A stretch of 64,000 nt of DNA, taken from assembly GCA_036273675.1 (NCBI GenBank), contig DASUHD010000093.1, positions 62,001 to 126,000 of the forward strand. The letters run 5' to 3'. This DNA comes from DAHUXT01 sp036273675. Its GTDB lineage: Bacteria > Chloroflexota > Ktedonobacteria > Ktedonobacterales > JADMIN01. Within the stretch, counting starts at the first letter, position 1. The number at the start of each line of letters is the position of its first letter. Below the pieces are notes generated by a model that made no database searches, had not been told where the DNA came from, and saw only the letters and a list, made by a program, of their open reading frames with translations. Below are positions 53,342 to 62,328 of this stretch, in pieces. The position numbers and the translations under genes are program-made.

Positions 53342-54033
53342 GCCGCCACCGTCCCATCCAGCAGACGAATCGTGCGCTGCGCCGCCTCGGCTACAGCGGC
53401 ATCGTGCGTCGCGATGATGAATGTCGTCCCGGTCTCTCGCTGGACATCGCGAATCATCTGGAGCACGTTCTCACTGTTGGCGCGGTCCAGATTGCCGGTT
53501 GGCTCGTCCATGATGACAATCGCCGGGCGCGTGACGAGGGCGCGGGCAATGGCGACCCGCTGCTGCTCGCCGCCAGAGAGCTGATTCGGCCGATTCTTGA
53601 AGCGATGGGCCAGCCCCACCAGCGCCAGCATCGCCCGCGCCTGGCTCGTCGCGTCGCCGGGATGCCTGCCAATGGCCAGCGGCGCCTCGACATTTTCCTG
53701 CGCAGTCAGCGTCGGGATGAGATTGAACGCCTGAAAGACCATGCCAATCTTCTGGTTGCGGACGCTCGCCAACTGTGCCTCGCGCATACGTGTCACGTCG
53801 ATCCCATCGATGAACACCTGGCCGCTCGTCGGCGTATCCAATCCGGCAATGATGCCGAGCAGCGTCGATTTGCCTGAGCCAGACGGGCCGACGATGGCGA
53901 CGAATTCGCCGTGATAGACCTTCATGCGAACATCATTGAGGATCTCGACCCGCTCACGGCCCAAAAGCAGCGACTTGCCAACGTCTATGGCGCTGAGCGC
54001 TTCGGCTGTGTTGATCTGCTGATCACGTTGCAT
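53338..54033 (-). CDS. MacB/LolD-type ABC transporter ATPase
   Basis: The 231-aa ATPase carries Walker A GPSGSGKST, Q-loop VFQAFNLIPTLT, signature LSGGEQQR, Walker B IVIMDEPTGNLD and switch His in IIATHD. EPTGNLD and the compact size are typical of LolD/MacB/FtsE ATPases that work by mechanotransmission on FtsX-like permeases. The start is taken at 54033 (MQRDQQ) with ggaagc upstream; 54069 is possible. It is followed directly by the permease. Confidence 0.92.
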   Translation of the reverse strand: MQRDQQINTAEALSAIDVGKSLLLGRERVEILNDVRMKVYHGEFVAIVGPSGSGKSTLLGIIAGLDTPTSGQVFIDGIDVTRMREAQLASVRNQKIGMVFQAFNLIPTLTAQENVEAPLAIGRHPGDATSQARAMLALVGLAHRFKNRPNQLSGGEQQRVAIARALVTRPAIVIMDEPTGNLDRANSENVLQMIRDVQRETGTTFIIATHDAAVAEAAQRTIRLLDGTVAA

Positions 54034-54128
54034 ACTACAAGCTTCCTTTCCTGAAAAAAGGGCGCACAAATCCTGGCGTCCCCAATTGTGGAGACGCCAA
54101 TCAGACTGCGAGAAATATCGGCAAATAG

Positions 54129-55145
54129 CTACGCGAGGTTTGGCGTGGCGTTTCGTGCGGCGAAGCCCTGCGCGAGGGCGCGAATTGCCACGATGGTCGC
54201 GACCGCCATCACCACTACTTGCACAATCATCCCGACCAGCGTACTGGTGGCGAGAAGACCGTCATCGCCCCAGAAGATATCAGGGGCGTGCTGCCAGAGG
54301 GTGAAGCTCCAGAGCAGGTGCGCCAAAACCATCACAACCATCGTGAGGGTGGCCACCACGCCTGGGATCAGCGCGAACCGCAGCAATCCCTCGGGGATCT
54401 CGGCACGGGCGATAGCGTCGACGACGGCATAGGTACTGGCGATGGCGCCGAGGATGAAGAGGACAACGAGCGAGCCAATGGCCGCGAAGCGCGCGGGTGA
54501 ATGAATCGTCGCGGCGGTATTGCCGCCGATGTTATACGTTACTACGATGAATCCGCCAGCGATGATGACAAGCAACGCGACGGGTGGCACGGCAAATCGC
54601 GCCAGGATGTCGCCACGCCGGCGCGCAACCGCATAGCGGAGCGCGGCAATGGCGATAGGGACACCACCAATCAGAACAGCCAGCAGCGCGACCCCGGCGC
54701 CCACCATCATCGCGTCGTATGAGATGGCGAGCAGCGGATAGGTGTCTGGCAGCGAGGTCTGCATGATATATTCGCCTGACTTCTGGAAGCCAATGCCCGC
54801 GATGACAAAAGCGATAAAAGCAGCGAATATGACACTGGCGGACCGGCGATATTGGACCATGAGGGGCGATCCTTTCAAAGTTCCCACAATCAACAGACTG
54901 TACTCAGCCAGCGCGCCAAAGAGCACATCACCACATGCTGGCAGCCAGAGACGCATCACGCCGGGCGCGCCATTGGAGCGGTAGGCATCGAGGCAGGTCT
55001 GGCGGAATACCTGCGTGATGGAGTTGCCATATTCGCGGCGAAAAGCTGAGGGCTGGATCAGGAGCAGCTTGCGGTGCGCCCAGAGCGTCACTGCCAGCAG
55101 AAGCGGCGCCGTGCCACCGTCCGGCATCGCGGATAAACGGCTCAT
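54129..55145 (-). CDS. Membrane protein of the PadR-ABC operon
   Basis: This 338-aa protein has an N-terminal hydrophilic stretch of about 80 residues (RREYGNSITQVFRQTCLDAYRSNG is the recognisable segment often seen next to PadR genes in Gram-positive-like ABC operons), then about six TM segments. Its start overlaps the PadR stop by 4 bp. A hairpin (tggcgtc/gacgcca, 54074-54099) lies between it and the ATPase gene. It probably works with the ABC exporter, but no catalytic motif is visible. Confidence 0.7.
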   Translation of the reverse strand: MSRLSAMPDGGTAPLLLAVTLWAHRKLLLIQPSAFRREYGNSITQVFRQTCLDAYRSNGAPGVMRLWLPACGDVLFGALAEYSLLIVGTLKGSPLMVQYRRSASVIFAAFIAFVIAGIGFQKSGEYIMQTSLPDTYPLLAISYDAMMVGAGVALLAVLIGGVPIAIAALRYAVARRRGDILARFAVPPVALLVIIAGGFIVVTYNIGGNTAATIHSPARFAAIGSLVVLFILGAIASTYAVVDAIARAEIPEGLLRFALIPGVVATLTMVVMVLAHLLWSFTLWQHAPDIFWGDDGLLATSTLVGMIVQVVVMAVATIVAIRALAQGFAARNATPNLA

Positions 55146-55543
55146 AGGGCGCCTCCCAACGCGAGGCCAGGCATGTCGCCAGCGGCGATGACGCCTTTTT
55201 GCTGGGCCAGCGCCACCAGCGCGGCCAGGCGACTGGCCTCGGCCTGAAGCACCCGCTGCCCAAACGGTGTGATGCGGTAGTAGCGGCGACGCTCATCGTC
55301 AAGCTCTGGGTCGGGCCGCTCATCCATCTCTTCGATGAGGTGCGCCGCCAGCATCTGCTTGATAGAACGATAGAGCGTGGTCGCGCCCAGGCGGAGCTTG
55401 CCGCGCGTATACGCTTCGACCTCGCGCATGATGCTATACCCGTGGCGCTCCTGCCCCACTAGCGCGAGCAAGATATGGAACGTCGCGGGCGTCAGCGGCA
55501 ACAGGTCTTCGGGCGCGGGCGGCGCGGCGGAAAGGTTGGTCAT
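55142..55543 (-). CDS. PadR-family transcriptional regulator
   Basis: The 133-aa protein has a PadR winged helix: TPATFHILLALVGQERHGYSIMRE, GATTLYRSIKQMLAAHLIEE and the wing ERRRYYRITPFGQ, followed by a short dimerisation helix. PadR proteins commonly control the membrane-protein and ABC exporter genes located downstream, as here. Overlap with the next gene (ATGA) shows co-transcription, which suggests autoregulation. The start at 55543 lacks a strong ribosome site. Confidence 0.9.
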   Translation of the reverse strand: MTNLSAAPPAPEDLLPLTPATFHILLALVGQERHGYSIMREVEAYTRGKLRLGATTLYRSIKQMLAAHLIEEMDERPDPELDDERRRYYRITPFGQRVLQAEASRLAALVALAQQKGVIAAGDMPGLALGGAL

Positions 55544-55792
55544 TCAATACCTCGACCGTTCGATATTTCCCATTCGACTATAACCGACATGGGTATAGTA
55601 GTCCATAATATCCACTGTGTCAAGGAGCCATCAAAATCGTACTGCGATACTCCAGCGGGGATGGCGCTCCATGCGATATAGCTGAGTTACGCGCTGTAGC
55701 GTAGACATAGCAGCATGCTACAAGATGATATATAACAAGGTCACGATGTACGAGATTGTCTATGGTAAAACAACGGCGATAAGGAGTCTGTG

Positions 55793-56983
55793 ATGGATGA
55801 TTTCCCCGCGTCTGATATCGTCCAGCCAACCACAAAGAGCAAGACACCCCAACAGCCGCTCTTGCGAGGCTACCTGGCGCTGCTCCCACTGCTGGCGTGC
55901 GTCTTCTTCGTCGCCGGGTGCGCCGTTGTTTCGACCGGAACGTCCGCGACGCCAACAAGCAACGGTGGCCTGCAAATAGGCGGCAGCCAGACACCTGTGC
56001 AACTGCCTCCTTCAGCCACCGACCTCCAGCAGACGATCATCACAGTCATCAGCGCCGTGCAGCCGTCCGTCGTAGAGGTGCAGAGCAGCGGCGGCGGGGG
56101 ACAGTCGATTGGCTCTGGTGAGATCATCACCACCGACGGCTACATCGTCACCAATGACCACGTCGTACACGGATTTTCCACGTTCTCGGTCGCGCTGGCG
56201 AACGGCAAGCAGCTCTCGGCGCGAATGATTGGCGAGGATCCGCAGGACGACCTGGCCGTGCTCAAGGTGGATGTGCAGAACCTGCCGCCCATCGCATTCG
56301 GCGACTCCTCGAAGGTGCAGGTGGGGCAGTTCTCCATCGCGATTGGCAGCCCACTGGGGCTGACGCAGTCGGCGACGTTTGGCATCATCAGCGCGCTCAA
56401 CCGCTCGGCGCAGGAGGGCGCTGGCGGCACGACAAGCGTCCTGACAGGTCTGATTCAGACGAGCGCCCCCATCAACCCCGGCAATAGTGGTGGCGCGCTG
56501 GTCGATTTGCAGGGCCGGCTCATCGGCGTACCCACCCTCGGCGCGGTTAATCCCCAATCGGGAAGCACGGCGGATGGCATCGGTTTCGCCATTCCATCGA
56601 ACCGGGTGAAGTTTGTCGCCGACCAGCTCATCAAAAATGGGCATCTGGTCAATAGCGGTCAAGGCTTCATGGGCATCGAAGGCGTCGATGTCACCTCGGC
56701 GCTGGCGCAGGCGAATGGTCTGCCCGTTCAGCAGGGTGTGCTTATCTCCGCCTTTGCCAATGACGCCTCTGGCAAGAGTCCAGCGCAACAGGCAGGGCTG
56801 CGCACCGGCGATATCATCGTCGCGGTCAACGGCCAGCAGGTCACGGGAAACGGTGATCTTGGCTCAGCGCTCATCAGCCAGCAACCCGGCGCGAAGGTCT
56901 CGATCAGCTACGTGCGTAATTCAGCGACAACGCAAACGGTGACGTTGACCTTAGGCGAGCGCCCAACCAATCTCGGCGGGTAG
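55793..56983 (+). CDS. HtrA/DegP-type serine protease, predicted lipoprotein
   Basis: This 396-aa extracytoplasmic protease degrades misfolded proteins. A 25-residue cytoplasmic N-terminus and a hydrophobic stretch end in VAGC (40-43), a lipobox giving a lipid-anchored Cys43. The trypsin-like domain has the catalytic triad H123 (NDHVV), D153 (DDLAVLKV) and S232 (GNSGGAL). A PDZ domain follows (about 290-385, GIEGVDVTSALAQAN and AGLRTGDIIVAVNGQQV). Start ATG 55793 has aaggag at the right distance. It is monocistronic. Confidence 0.92.
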   Translation: MDDFPASDIVQPTTKSKTPQQPLLRGYLALLPLLACVFFVAGCAVVSTGTSATPTSNGGLQIGGSQTPVQLPPSATDLQQTIITVISAVQPSVVEVQSSGGGGQSIGSGEIITTDGYIVTNDHVVHGFSTFSVALANGKQLSARMIGEDPQDDLAVLKVDVQNLPPIAFGDSSKVQVGQFSIAIGSPLGLTQSATFGIISALNRSAQEGAGGTTSVLTGLIQTSAPINPGNSGGALVDLQGRLIGVPTLGAVNPQSGSTADGIGFAIPSNRVKFVADQLIKNGHLVNSGQGFMGIEGVDVTSALAQANGLPVQQGVLISAFANDASGKSPAQQAGLRTGDIIVAVNGQQVTGNGDLGSALISQQPGAKVSISYVRNSATTQTVTLTLGERPTNLGG

Positions 56984-57187
56984 CAGTCCCTCCCATACGA
57001 TGAAAAAGAGCGGCGGCGCATGTCGGGACGGCGGCCAGCGCTGCCCTGATGTGCTATACTGCGGCAAACGGATTCCTGCCGTTTTTGCCCCGATGTTGTG
57101 GCGGATTTGGCGCGATGGCTGCGCTAGTCATCCCTGGACATTATTGACTGGGTCATCCAGGACGCCACACCACGGAGGGAGAGAGAC

Positions 57188-57766
57188 ATGCCAACACGCA
57201 TCATTCTCGCGGAAGACGACGCCGTCATCCGCATGGACTTGAAAGAAGAACTCGAGAAACAGGGCTACCTTGTCGTCGGCCAGGTGGGCGACGGTCAGAG
57301 CGCCGTCAATCTGGCGCGCGAGCTACGCCCTGATCTCGTCATCATGGATATCCGCATGCCCGAGCTGGATGGCATCGCCGCCGCCGAGATTCTCACCCGC
57401 GAGAAACTGGCGCCGACCATTCTGCTCACGGCGTACAGCGAGGACGAGCTGATCGACCGCGCGCGCGCCGCTGGCGTCGTACACTATGTTACTAAGCCCT
57501 GGCGTCAAAGTGACCTCAAGGCAGCCATCAATATCGCTCTCGCCCGCTTCCAGGAGTTCCGCACCATCGAGGAGAAGGTGAAGGATCTCGAAGAGGCGCT
57601 CGCCACCCGCAAAGTGGTTGAACGCGCCAAGGGCGTGCTGATGGAGAAACACCACTTAAGCGAACAGGAAGCCTTCCGGCGCATTCAGAAGCTGAGCATG
57701 AATAATCGCAAGCCGATGAAGGATGTCGCGGAGGCGATCCTGCTCACCGAGGAATTGAACGCGTAA
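57188..57766 (+). CDS. ANTAR-domain response regulator
   Basis: This 192-aa regulator has a receiver domain with phospho-acceptor Asp54 (VIMDIRMPELDG), T/K switch residues (LLTAYS, YVTKPWR), and a C-terminal ANTAR RNA-binding domain (about 130-190, ATRKVVERAKGVLMEKHHLSEQEAFRRIQ). ANTAR proteins bind dual hairpins in leader RNAs and prevent termination. The PSP1 gene starts 5 bp after its stop. Ribosome site ggagggagag precedes the ATG. No partner kinase is nearby. Confidence 0.92.
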   Translation: MPTRIILAEDDAVIRMDLKEELEKQGYLVVGQVGDGQSAVNLARELRPDLVIMDIRMPELDGIAAAEILTREKLAPTILLTAYSEDELIDRARAAGVVHYVTKPWRQSDLKAAINIALARFQEFRTIEEKVKDLEEALATRKVVERAKGVLMEKHHLSEQEAFRRIQKLSMNNRKPMKDVAEAILLTEELNA

Positions 57767-57771
57767 CGCTT

Positions 57772-58728
57772 ATGTCTCAGACAACTGATGCGCCAGAGCC
57801 GACACATCGGGTGGTCGGTGTGCGTTTCCGGCCCGCTGGGCGGGTCTATTACTACGACCCAGCGGGCTATCAACTAAAGATCGGCCAGTGGGTCATCGTC
57901 GAAAGCGCGAAGGGGCTGGAATGCGGTCGCGTAGTCATTCTGCCACGGCAGGTGGAGATAGCCGAGCTTGGCGGCGCTGAGCTAAAACCGGTGATCCGCC
58001 TCGCCGAGGAGGATGACTTACGACGGATGCTGAGCTTCAAGGGACGCGAGAAAGAGGCGCTGCGCCGCTGCGCCCAACGCATCGACCAGCACGGCCTGCC
58101 GATGAAGCTGGCCGAGGCCGAATATACCTTCGACGGAAGCCGCCTCACCTTCTACTTCACGGCTGAGGAGCGCGTAGACTTCCGGGCGCTGGTGCGCGAC
58201 CTGGCATCCACCTTCCACACCCGCATCGAGCTGCGGCAGATTGGCGCGCGCGACCATGCCAAGCTGCTCGGTGGCGTAGGCATGTGTGGCAAGACACTCT
58301 GTTGTAGCTCCTGGCTGACGGAGTTCAATGTCGTCTCGATTCGCATGGCCAAAGAGCAGGGGCTGCCACTCAACACCAGCAAGATATCGGGCGTCTGCGG
58401 GCGGCTGCTCTGTTGCCTCTCGTATGAGAACGACAACTACATCGAGGCAAAGTCGCGGATGCCCGCCTACAACGAGACAGTGATGACCACCAGCGGGCAA
58501 GGGCGGATCGTCGGCATCAATGTGCCACGTGAATCGGTCGAGGTGATGTTGGAGAGCGGCGCGACGGTGACCATGCCTGTGCGCGAGCTGGACGGCTATC
58601 AGCCACGCACCCCACCAGTCGGCGTCGCCGATGGCCACCAGGGCGGCTGCGGCTCCTGCGCCCACAACACCGCCAACATCGCCGCGCGCGAGGCAGATGG
58701 CGTCGCCCCAGCCAAAATATTGTCCTAG
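57772..58728 (+). CDS. PSP1-domain protein (RicT/YaaT-like)
   Basis: The 318-aa protein matches the PSP1 C-terminal domain family: VVGVRFRPAGRVYYYDPAG, ECGRVVILPRQVEIAEL, FYFTAEERVDFRALVRDLAS, then the conserved Cys motifs GGVGMCGKTLCCSSWL and KISGVCGRLLCCLSYE. In Bacillus the orthologue YaaT (RicT) with two partners carries Fe-S clusters and affects RNA maturation and development. The C-terminus ends in a further GGCGSCAH Cys motif. It is in operon with the ANTAR regulator. Its stop overlaps the convergent TetR stop region. Confidence 0.9.
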   Translation: MSQTTDAPEPTHRVVGVRFRPAGRVYYYDPAGYQLKIGQWVIVESAKGLECGRVVILPRQVEIAELGGAELKPVIRLAEEDDLRRMLSFKGREKEALRRCAQRIDQHGLPMKLAEAEYTFDGSRLTFYFTAEERVDFRALVRDLASTFHTRIELRQIGARDHAKLLGGVGMCGKTLCCSSWLTEFNVVSIRMAKEQGLPLNTSKISGVCGRLLCCLSYENDNYIEAKSRMPAYNETVMTTSGQGRIVGINVPRESVEVMLESGATVTMPVRELDGYQPRTPPVGVADGHQGGCGSCAHNTANIAAREADGVAPAKILS

Positions 58729-59345
58729 CGAGCGCCATCCAGACTGAGCGCCGCATGGGCAAGCCGAATCACCTGCGGTGTCACCGCTTCCAGGCTACGC
58801 GTTGGGCCAGCCAGGGTCGCGAAGCACTCGAAGCTGGTAAGTGCGTAGAGCATGTTCACTGTCTCATCGAATGCCGCCATATCCGTTTGAGACTGACCAA
58901 GAATTCGCCGAACCAGCACTCCCAGACCTTCGCGCCGACGCTCATCGCGCGCTCGAATCACCTGCCCGAAGTCTGGATCGAGCGCCGCCAGACCCCGCAG
59001 GCGGCGGAGCACCAATCGGTCAGATTCCCAGAAGCGGGCGAACACAGTTATATAGTGGTCCAGCGCATCGCGCGGGTCGGCGCGGCGAAACGCCTCGGCC
59101 AGTTGCTCCATCCCGCCACTGCTTGCCAGTGTGTCGCAGAGCGCCTCTAATAGTCCAACTTTCGAGCCGAACTGGTGGTAGACCGTCATGCGCGCGACAT
59201 CGGCCTGGCGCGCCACCGCCTCCATCGAGAAAACGGTGAAGCTGGCGCCCCCAGCGATAAGCTCACGAGCGGCGTTGATGATGCGGGTACGTGTCTCATC
59301 GCTGGCAGCCTGGCGACGACCAAGCTGGTAAGAACGCGGACTCAT
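58725..59345 (-). CDS. TetR-family repressor of the divergent SDR gene
   Basis: The 206-aa regulator has the N-terminal HTH ETRTRIINAARELIAGG and VARQADVARMTVYHQFGSKVGLLEAL. The frame is open to 59474, but the best promoter puts the transcript start near 59358, so I take MSPRSYQLG at 59345 as start. A 20-bp palindrome in the shared promoter covers its own -35 box, so autorepression and repression of the SDR gene are likely. Confidence 0.87.
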   Translation of the reverse strand: MSPRSYQLGRRQAASDETRTRIINAARELIAGGASFTVFSMEAVARQADVARMTVYHQFGSKVGLLEALCDTLASSGGMEQLAEAFRRADPRDALDHYITVFARFWESDRLVLRRLRGLAALDPDFGQVIRARDERRREGLGVLVRRILGQSQTDMAAFDETVNMLYALTSFECFATLAGPTRSLEAVTPQVIRLAHAALSLDGAR

Positions 59346-59364
59346 GGTAACCTTGACGCTCCCC

Positions 59365-59421
59365 ATAATACATTGTATAGTCTGTACATCCAAATTAATT
59401 TGGATGGATTGTCTGTATAAT
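59365..59421. promoter_or_regulatory. TetR/SDR divergent promoters and operator
   Basis: A perfect 20-bp palindrome catccaaatt/aatttggatg (59387-59406) lies between the genes. On the minus strand TTGGAT (59393-59388, inside it) and TATTAT (59370-59365), 17 bp apart, form the TetR promoter. On the plus strand a TATAAT (59416-59421) gives the SDR -10. A repressor bound at the palindrome would block both. Confidence 0.75.
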
Positions 59422-59456
59422 ATCCCATTTGCCGAGGAGAAGAAAGGGCCATTCGC

Positions 59457-60254
59457 ATGGACATGCACCAGCAACTACCGGACAACCCGTCGAGTAATCA
59501 GCGGTTGAGTGGCAAGGTTGCGATTATTACAGGGGCAAGCCGTGGAATCGGCGCGGCAACTGCACGCCTCTTTGCGCGCGAAGGGGCTTCCGTCGTGCTG
59601 GCATCACGTAATGCGGAAGAGTTGAACTGGCTGGCGTCAGAAATCGCGGCAGAGGGCGGAACAGCCCTGGCTGTGGTTACGAATGTTGCCGACGCTAGCG
59701 CGATGGAGGCGCTGATCACGCGGACAATGACGACCTACGGACGGCTCGATATCGCGGTGAACAACGCTGGCGTGGCCCTTGGCAACAAGCCGCTCACCGA
59801 AGTGAGTGAAGAGCAGTTTGACCAGACCATCGCCGTCAATCTCAAAGGGGTATTCCTGGCGCTGAAGTATGAGATACCCGCGATGCTGGCCAGCAACGGC
59901 GGCGCCATCGTCAATATGAGTTCTACCGTTGGCCTCATCGGAAGCAGCGCGGGCATAGCACCGTATATTGCTAGCAAGCATGGCGTTGTCGGGCTGACGA
60001 AAGCCGCAGCGCTCGAATATGCTAGCCAGCGCGTCCGGGTCAACGCGATAGCGCCTGGCACGACGGCGACACCGGTCAATCAACACTGGCTTGGCAATCC
60101 AGCGATCAGGGAGCGTATAACCGCCGCGATTCCTATGGGGCGGATTGGTGAGGCGCGTGATGTGGCAGAGGCAGCGCTCTGGCTCTGTTCTGATGCGTCG
60201 ACATACGTGACCGGGGTCGTCATGCCCGTAGATGGCGGCTTTATTGTTCCATGA
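59457..60254 (+). CDS. Short-chain dehydrogenase/reductase
   Basis: This 265-aa classical SDR has the cofactor motif TGASRGIGA, the NNAG motif (VNNAGVAL), the catalytic Ser in MSSTVGLIG and the Tyr/Lys pair in YIASKHGVVG. SDRs of this length with EYASQRVRVNAIAPG commonly reduce or oxidise sugar, acyl or xenobiotic hydroxyls. The substrate is unknown. Regulation by the divergent TetR protein suggests response to a chemical signal. A second ATG lies two codons inside. Confidence 0.9.
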   Translation: MDMHQQLPDNPSSNQRLSGKVAIITGASRGIGAATARLFAREGASVVLASRNAEELNWLASEIAAEGGTALAVVTNVADASAMEALITRTMTTYGRLDIAVNNAGVALGNKPLTEVSEEQFDQTIAVNLKGVFLALKYEIPAMLASNGGAIVNMSSTVGLIGSSAGIAPYIASKHGVVGLTKAAALEYASQRVRVNAIAPGTTATPVNQHWLGNPAIRERITAAIPMGRIGEARDVAEAALWLCSDASTYVTGVVMPVDGGFIVP

Positions 60255-60291
60255 TCCTTCTGGCGCGTCGCGATCTATTGCCGTTCTTGCA

Positions 60292-60975
60292 TCATGGCGT
60301 ATCGTCAGACATGTCGTCGTCGGCGTCAGGCTGTGCGCCGCGCGTCTCTTCCCAGAGTGCGCGCACCGTCTCGCGGGCAATGCTATAGCTGAAGCCGCGC
60401 CGTTGCAAGAACGCCGTCAGCTTCGTCCGAAATGTCTCGTAGTCGGCGCTCCCTAGAGCGCGTAGGCGCTGGCGAGCGGCATCCAGCGCCCGCTGGCTGT
60501 CGCGGTCGGCATCCACGACATCGTCGGCGGTGGCGCGATCCACGCCACGCTGGCGCAGCTCCTGGGCGAGCGCATAGCTGGAACGGGGGCTGAAGCGCTC
60601 GCGCTGCTCCACCCAGTAGTCGGCGAATTCACGGTCGTCCAGCAGGTGTTTCTCGGCCAGTCGATCGAGCACGCGGTCAACGGCCTCGGCGGGCGGCGCG
60701 GGGCGATTGCGGCGCGGCTGGAGCAACCGGCGGCGCACCTCTGCTCGGCTGCGCGGGCGCACCGTCAGAAAGCTGAGCGCGGCGTCCATCAGGCGGCTTT
60801 CCTCCGCCAGCACGCGCAAACGCGCCACATCCGCATCGGTCAGCGCAAGCCCCGGCACGAGCGACTCCGCAATGACGGTCGCGCCATCGAGCGAGAATGC
60901 GTAAGCGCCGTCGATGCTGATGTGCCACCAGTCGGGGCGGCGCGGCGATGGATCGAGCGCGGTGATCTTCTTCAT
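60292..60975 (-). CDS. recX: RecX regulatory protein
   Basis: This 227-aa protein is a RecX-type inhibitor of RecA filaments. It has three-helix repeats: DAALSFLTVRPRSRAEVRRRL, then VDRVLDRLAEKHLLDDREFADYWVEQR, and YALAQELRQRGVDRATADDVV. A preceding beta-rich N-terminal part (WWHISIDGAYAFSLDGATVI) is typical of longer RecX proteins. recA is not in the window. Its start overlaps the stop of the DUF4870 gene by 4 bp. Confidence 0.92.
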   Translation of the reverse strand: MKKITALDPSPRRPDWWHISIDGAYAFSLDGATVIAESLVPGLALTDADVARLRVLAEESRLMDAALSFLTVRPRSRAEVRRRLLQPRRNRPAPPAEAVDRVLDRLAEKHLLDDREFADYWVEQRERFSPRSSYALAQELRQRGVDRATADDVVDADRDSQRALDAARQRLRALGSADYETFRTKLTAFLQRRGFSYSIARETVRALWEETRGAQPDADDDMSDDTP

Positions 60976-61523
60976 ACGGTATCATTCTGTCGCACGGGGC
61001 GCGACCTGGCAACCTCGACCTCGCGCCGCACCTCGGTGAGCAACCGCTCCAGCCGATGCGCCAGCGACCCAAGAATAGGGAAGACCGTCGCCTGTCCAGC
61101 CCAGCAGTCCGCCAGCATCCGCAGCCAGAGGAACAATGCGCCGATACCTAGCGCCAGGAACGCGCCGATAAAGAACAGGCCGAGCACGAACGCCAGCGCT
61201 CCGATGCCAACGACATTCCCGACGACGACCAGCGCGACAAACAGCACGAGTTGCATCAGCGGAATCGCCATGAAGAAAATGACCGACTGCGCCGCATGAA
61301 AGCGCACAAAGCGATTGCGGCGCTCGCGCAGGAGCACCCATAGCGCGACGACATAGGGAACGGCATAGCAGAGGGCGGCGATAACGCGCGGGTTGCGTCG
61401 CCCGCGCGGGACGCCCGGCGCGCTCGTGATATCCGTTTCAGGAACGCCAACGTCAGCCCCAGAGGGCGGCTGCTCACGGCCGGAGCTGAATGGGTGGGGC
61501 GGCGAATCGCTCGGCATATTCAC
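60972..61523 (-). CDS. DUF4870/Tic20-like membrane protein
   Basis: The 183-aa product has a disordered Pro/Ser-rich N-terminus (about 45 residues), then CYAVPYVVALWVLLRERRNRFVRFHAAQSVIFF, the RFHAxQS pattern of DUF4870, and three further TM segments. Function is unknown; a relation to Tic20-like proteins has been suggested. It overlaps the upstream related gene by 50 bp, so its true start may be two codons inside. It is likely co-transcribed with it and recX. Confidence 0.8.
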   Translation of the reverse strand: MNMPSDSPPHPFSSGREQPPSGADVGVPETDITSAPGVPRGRRNPRVIAALCYAVPYVVALWVLLRERRNRFVRFHAAQSVIFFMAIPLMQLVLFVALVVVGNVVGIGALAFVLGLFFIGAFLALGIGALFLWLRMLADCWAGQATVFPILGSLAHRLERLLTEVRREVEVARSRPVRQNDTV

Positions 61524-62307
61524 CTATTTTAGGCAATTGCAGATAGGTACCAGTGAATGCGGCGATCATCGCGGCCAGCCATGGGAGCAACACAACGATC
61601 AGCGTTAGCGCCACTACACCTATGCATAGATCTTGCCAGATGTGCTGATGGCTGCTCACGAAGAGGTCATTGAAGATCGCCGCGATCGTAAAGGCGATGA
61701 CACTGAAGATGCTGAGCGCGCCAGTCAGCAGGATCGACTGCACCGCATGGAAGCGCACATAGCGATTCTCACGCTCATTGAAGTAGACCAGCAGCCCAGA
61801 GACCCACCAGAAGAGGTAGCTGAACCCAGCCGCGGTCTCGGCGGTGATGACGAACGTGGTTGGCCCCCATGACGACGAGGTATGCCACGGCGCATGCGAA
61901 ACCTGCGCTGGCCCGCCGGGTCGATGACCTGCCACGACCGGCACGACATGCGGCGCGGCGCCTTGTTGCCGTCCCTGATGCCATCCCTGCTGCGAGCCGG
62001 GGTTGGGCGGCGGTGGTGGCGCGGCGGCAGCGGCGGCAGCGGCGCCCGCCGAACTGTCCGAGGATGGCAGCGAACCACTCGGTTTGCGCGGCGCGGCGGG
62101 CGGCGGTGTGAGCGAGGCCTGCGGAACGATCTGTGTCGCCTCGTCTTCTACCGAGGTCTCATCGGCGACGACCGGCGCATCCGTCGAAGCGGGAACTGCA
62201 TCTTGCTCTATCATTGGCTGATCCTGTCCACCGGGAGCAGCAGGCGGCTGAGGTTGTTGCGCGGAAACGTCGCCTGTTTGCCCCATCGGGACACCCCCTC
62301 CCCACAA
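61474..62307 (-). CDS. DUF4870-like membrane protein with long disordered N-terminus
   Basis: This 277-aa protein has about 155 residues of Ala/Pro/Gln-rich sequence (QPQPPAAPGGQDQP, an Ala run and PPPPPN), followed by a DUF4870 core: FSYLFWWVSGLLVYFNERENRYVRFHAVQSILL and three more TM segments. The VRFHAVQS motif is shared with the next gene, so the two are paralogues. It lies 21 bp after the ParA stop on the same strand; a shared transcript is likely. Function unknown. Confidence 0.8.
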   Translation of the reverse strand: MWGGGVPMGQTGDVSAQQPQPPAAPGGQDQPMIEQDAVPASTDAPVVADETSVEDEATQIVPQASLTPPPAAPRKPSGSLPSSDSSAGAAAAAAAAPPPPPNPGSQQGWHQGRQQGAAPHVVPVVAGHRPGGPAQVSHAPWHTSSSWGPTTFVITAETAAGFSYLFWWVSGLLVYFNERENRYVRFHAVQSILLTGALSIFSVIAFTIAAIFNDLFVSSHQHIWQDLCIGVVALTLIVVLLPWLAAMIAAFTGTYLQLPKIGEYAERFAAPPIQLRP

Positions 62308-62328
62308 ACACCCCGGCGGCAGGCAGCA

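Noticed and set aside
54074..54099. Hairpin between the ABC ATPase and membrane-protein genes as a terminator
   Set aside because: The tggcgtc/gacgcca stem is good but the T-run lies about 18 bases further; it may be an attenuator, not a terminator I can support.
56012..56788. 258-codon minus-strand frame opposite the HtrA gene
   Set aside because: It is a mirror of the protease coding sequence; the protease has catalytic motifs, lipobox and ribosome site.
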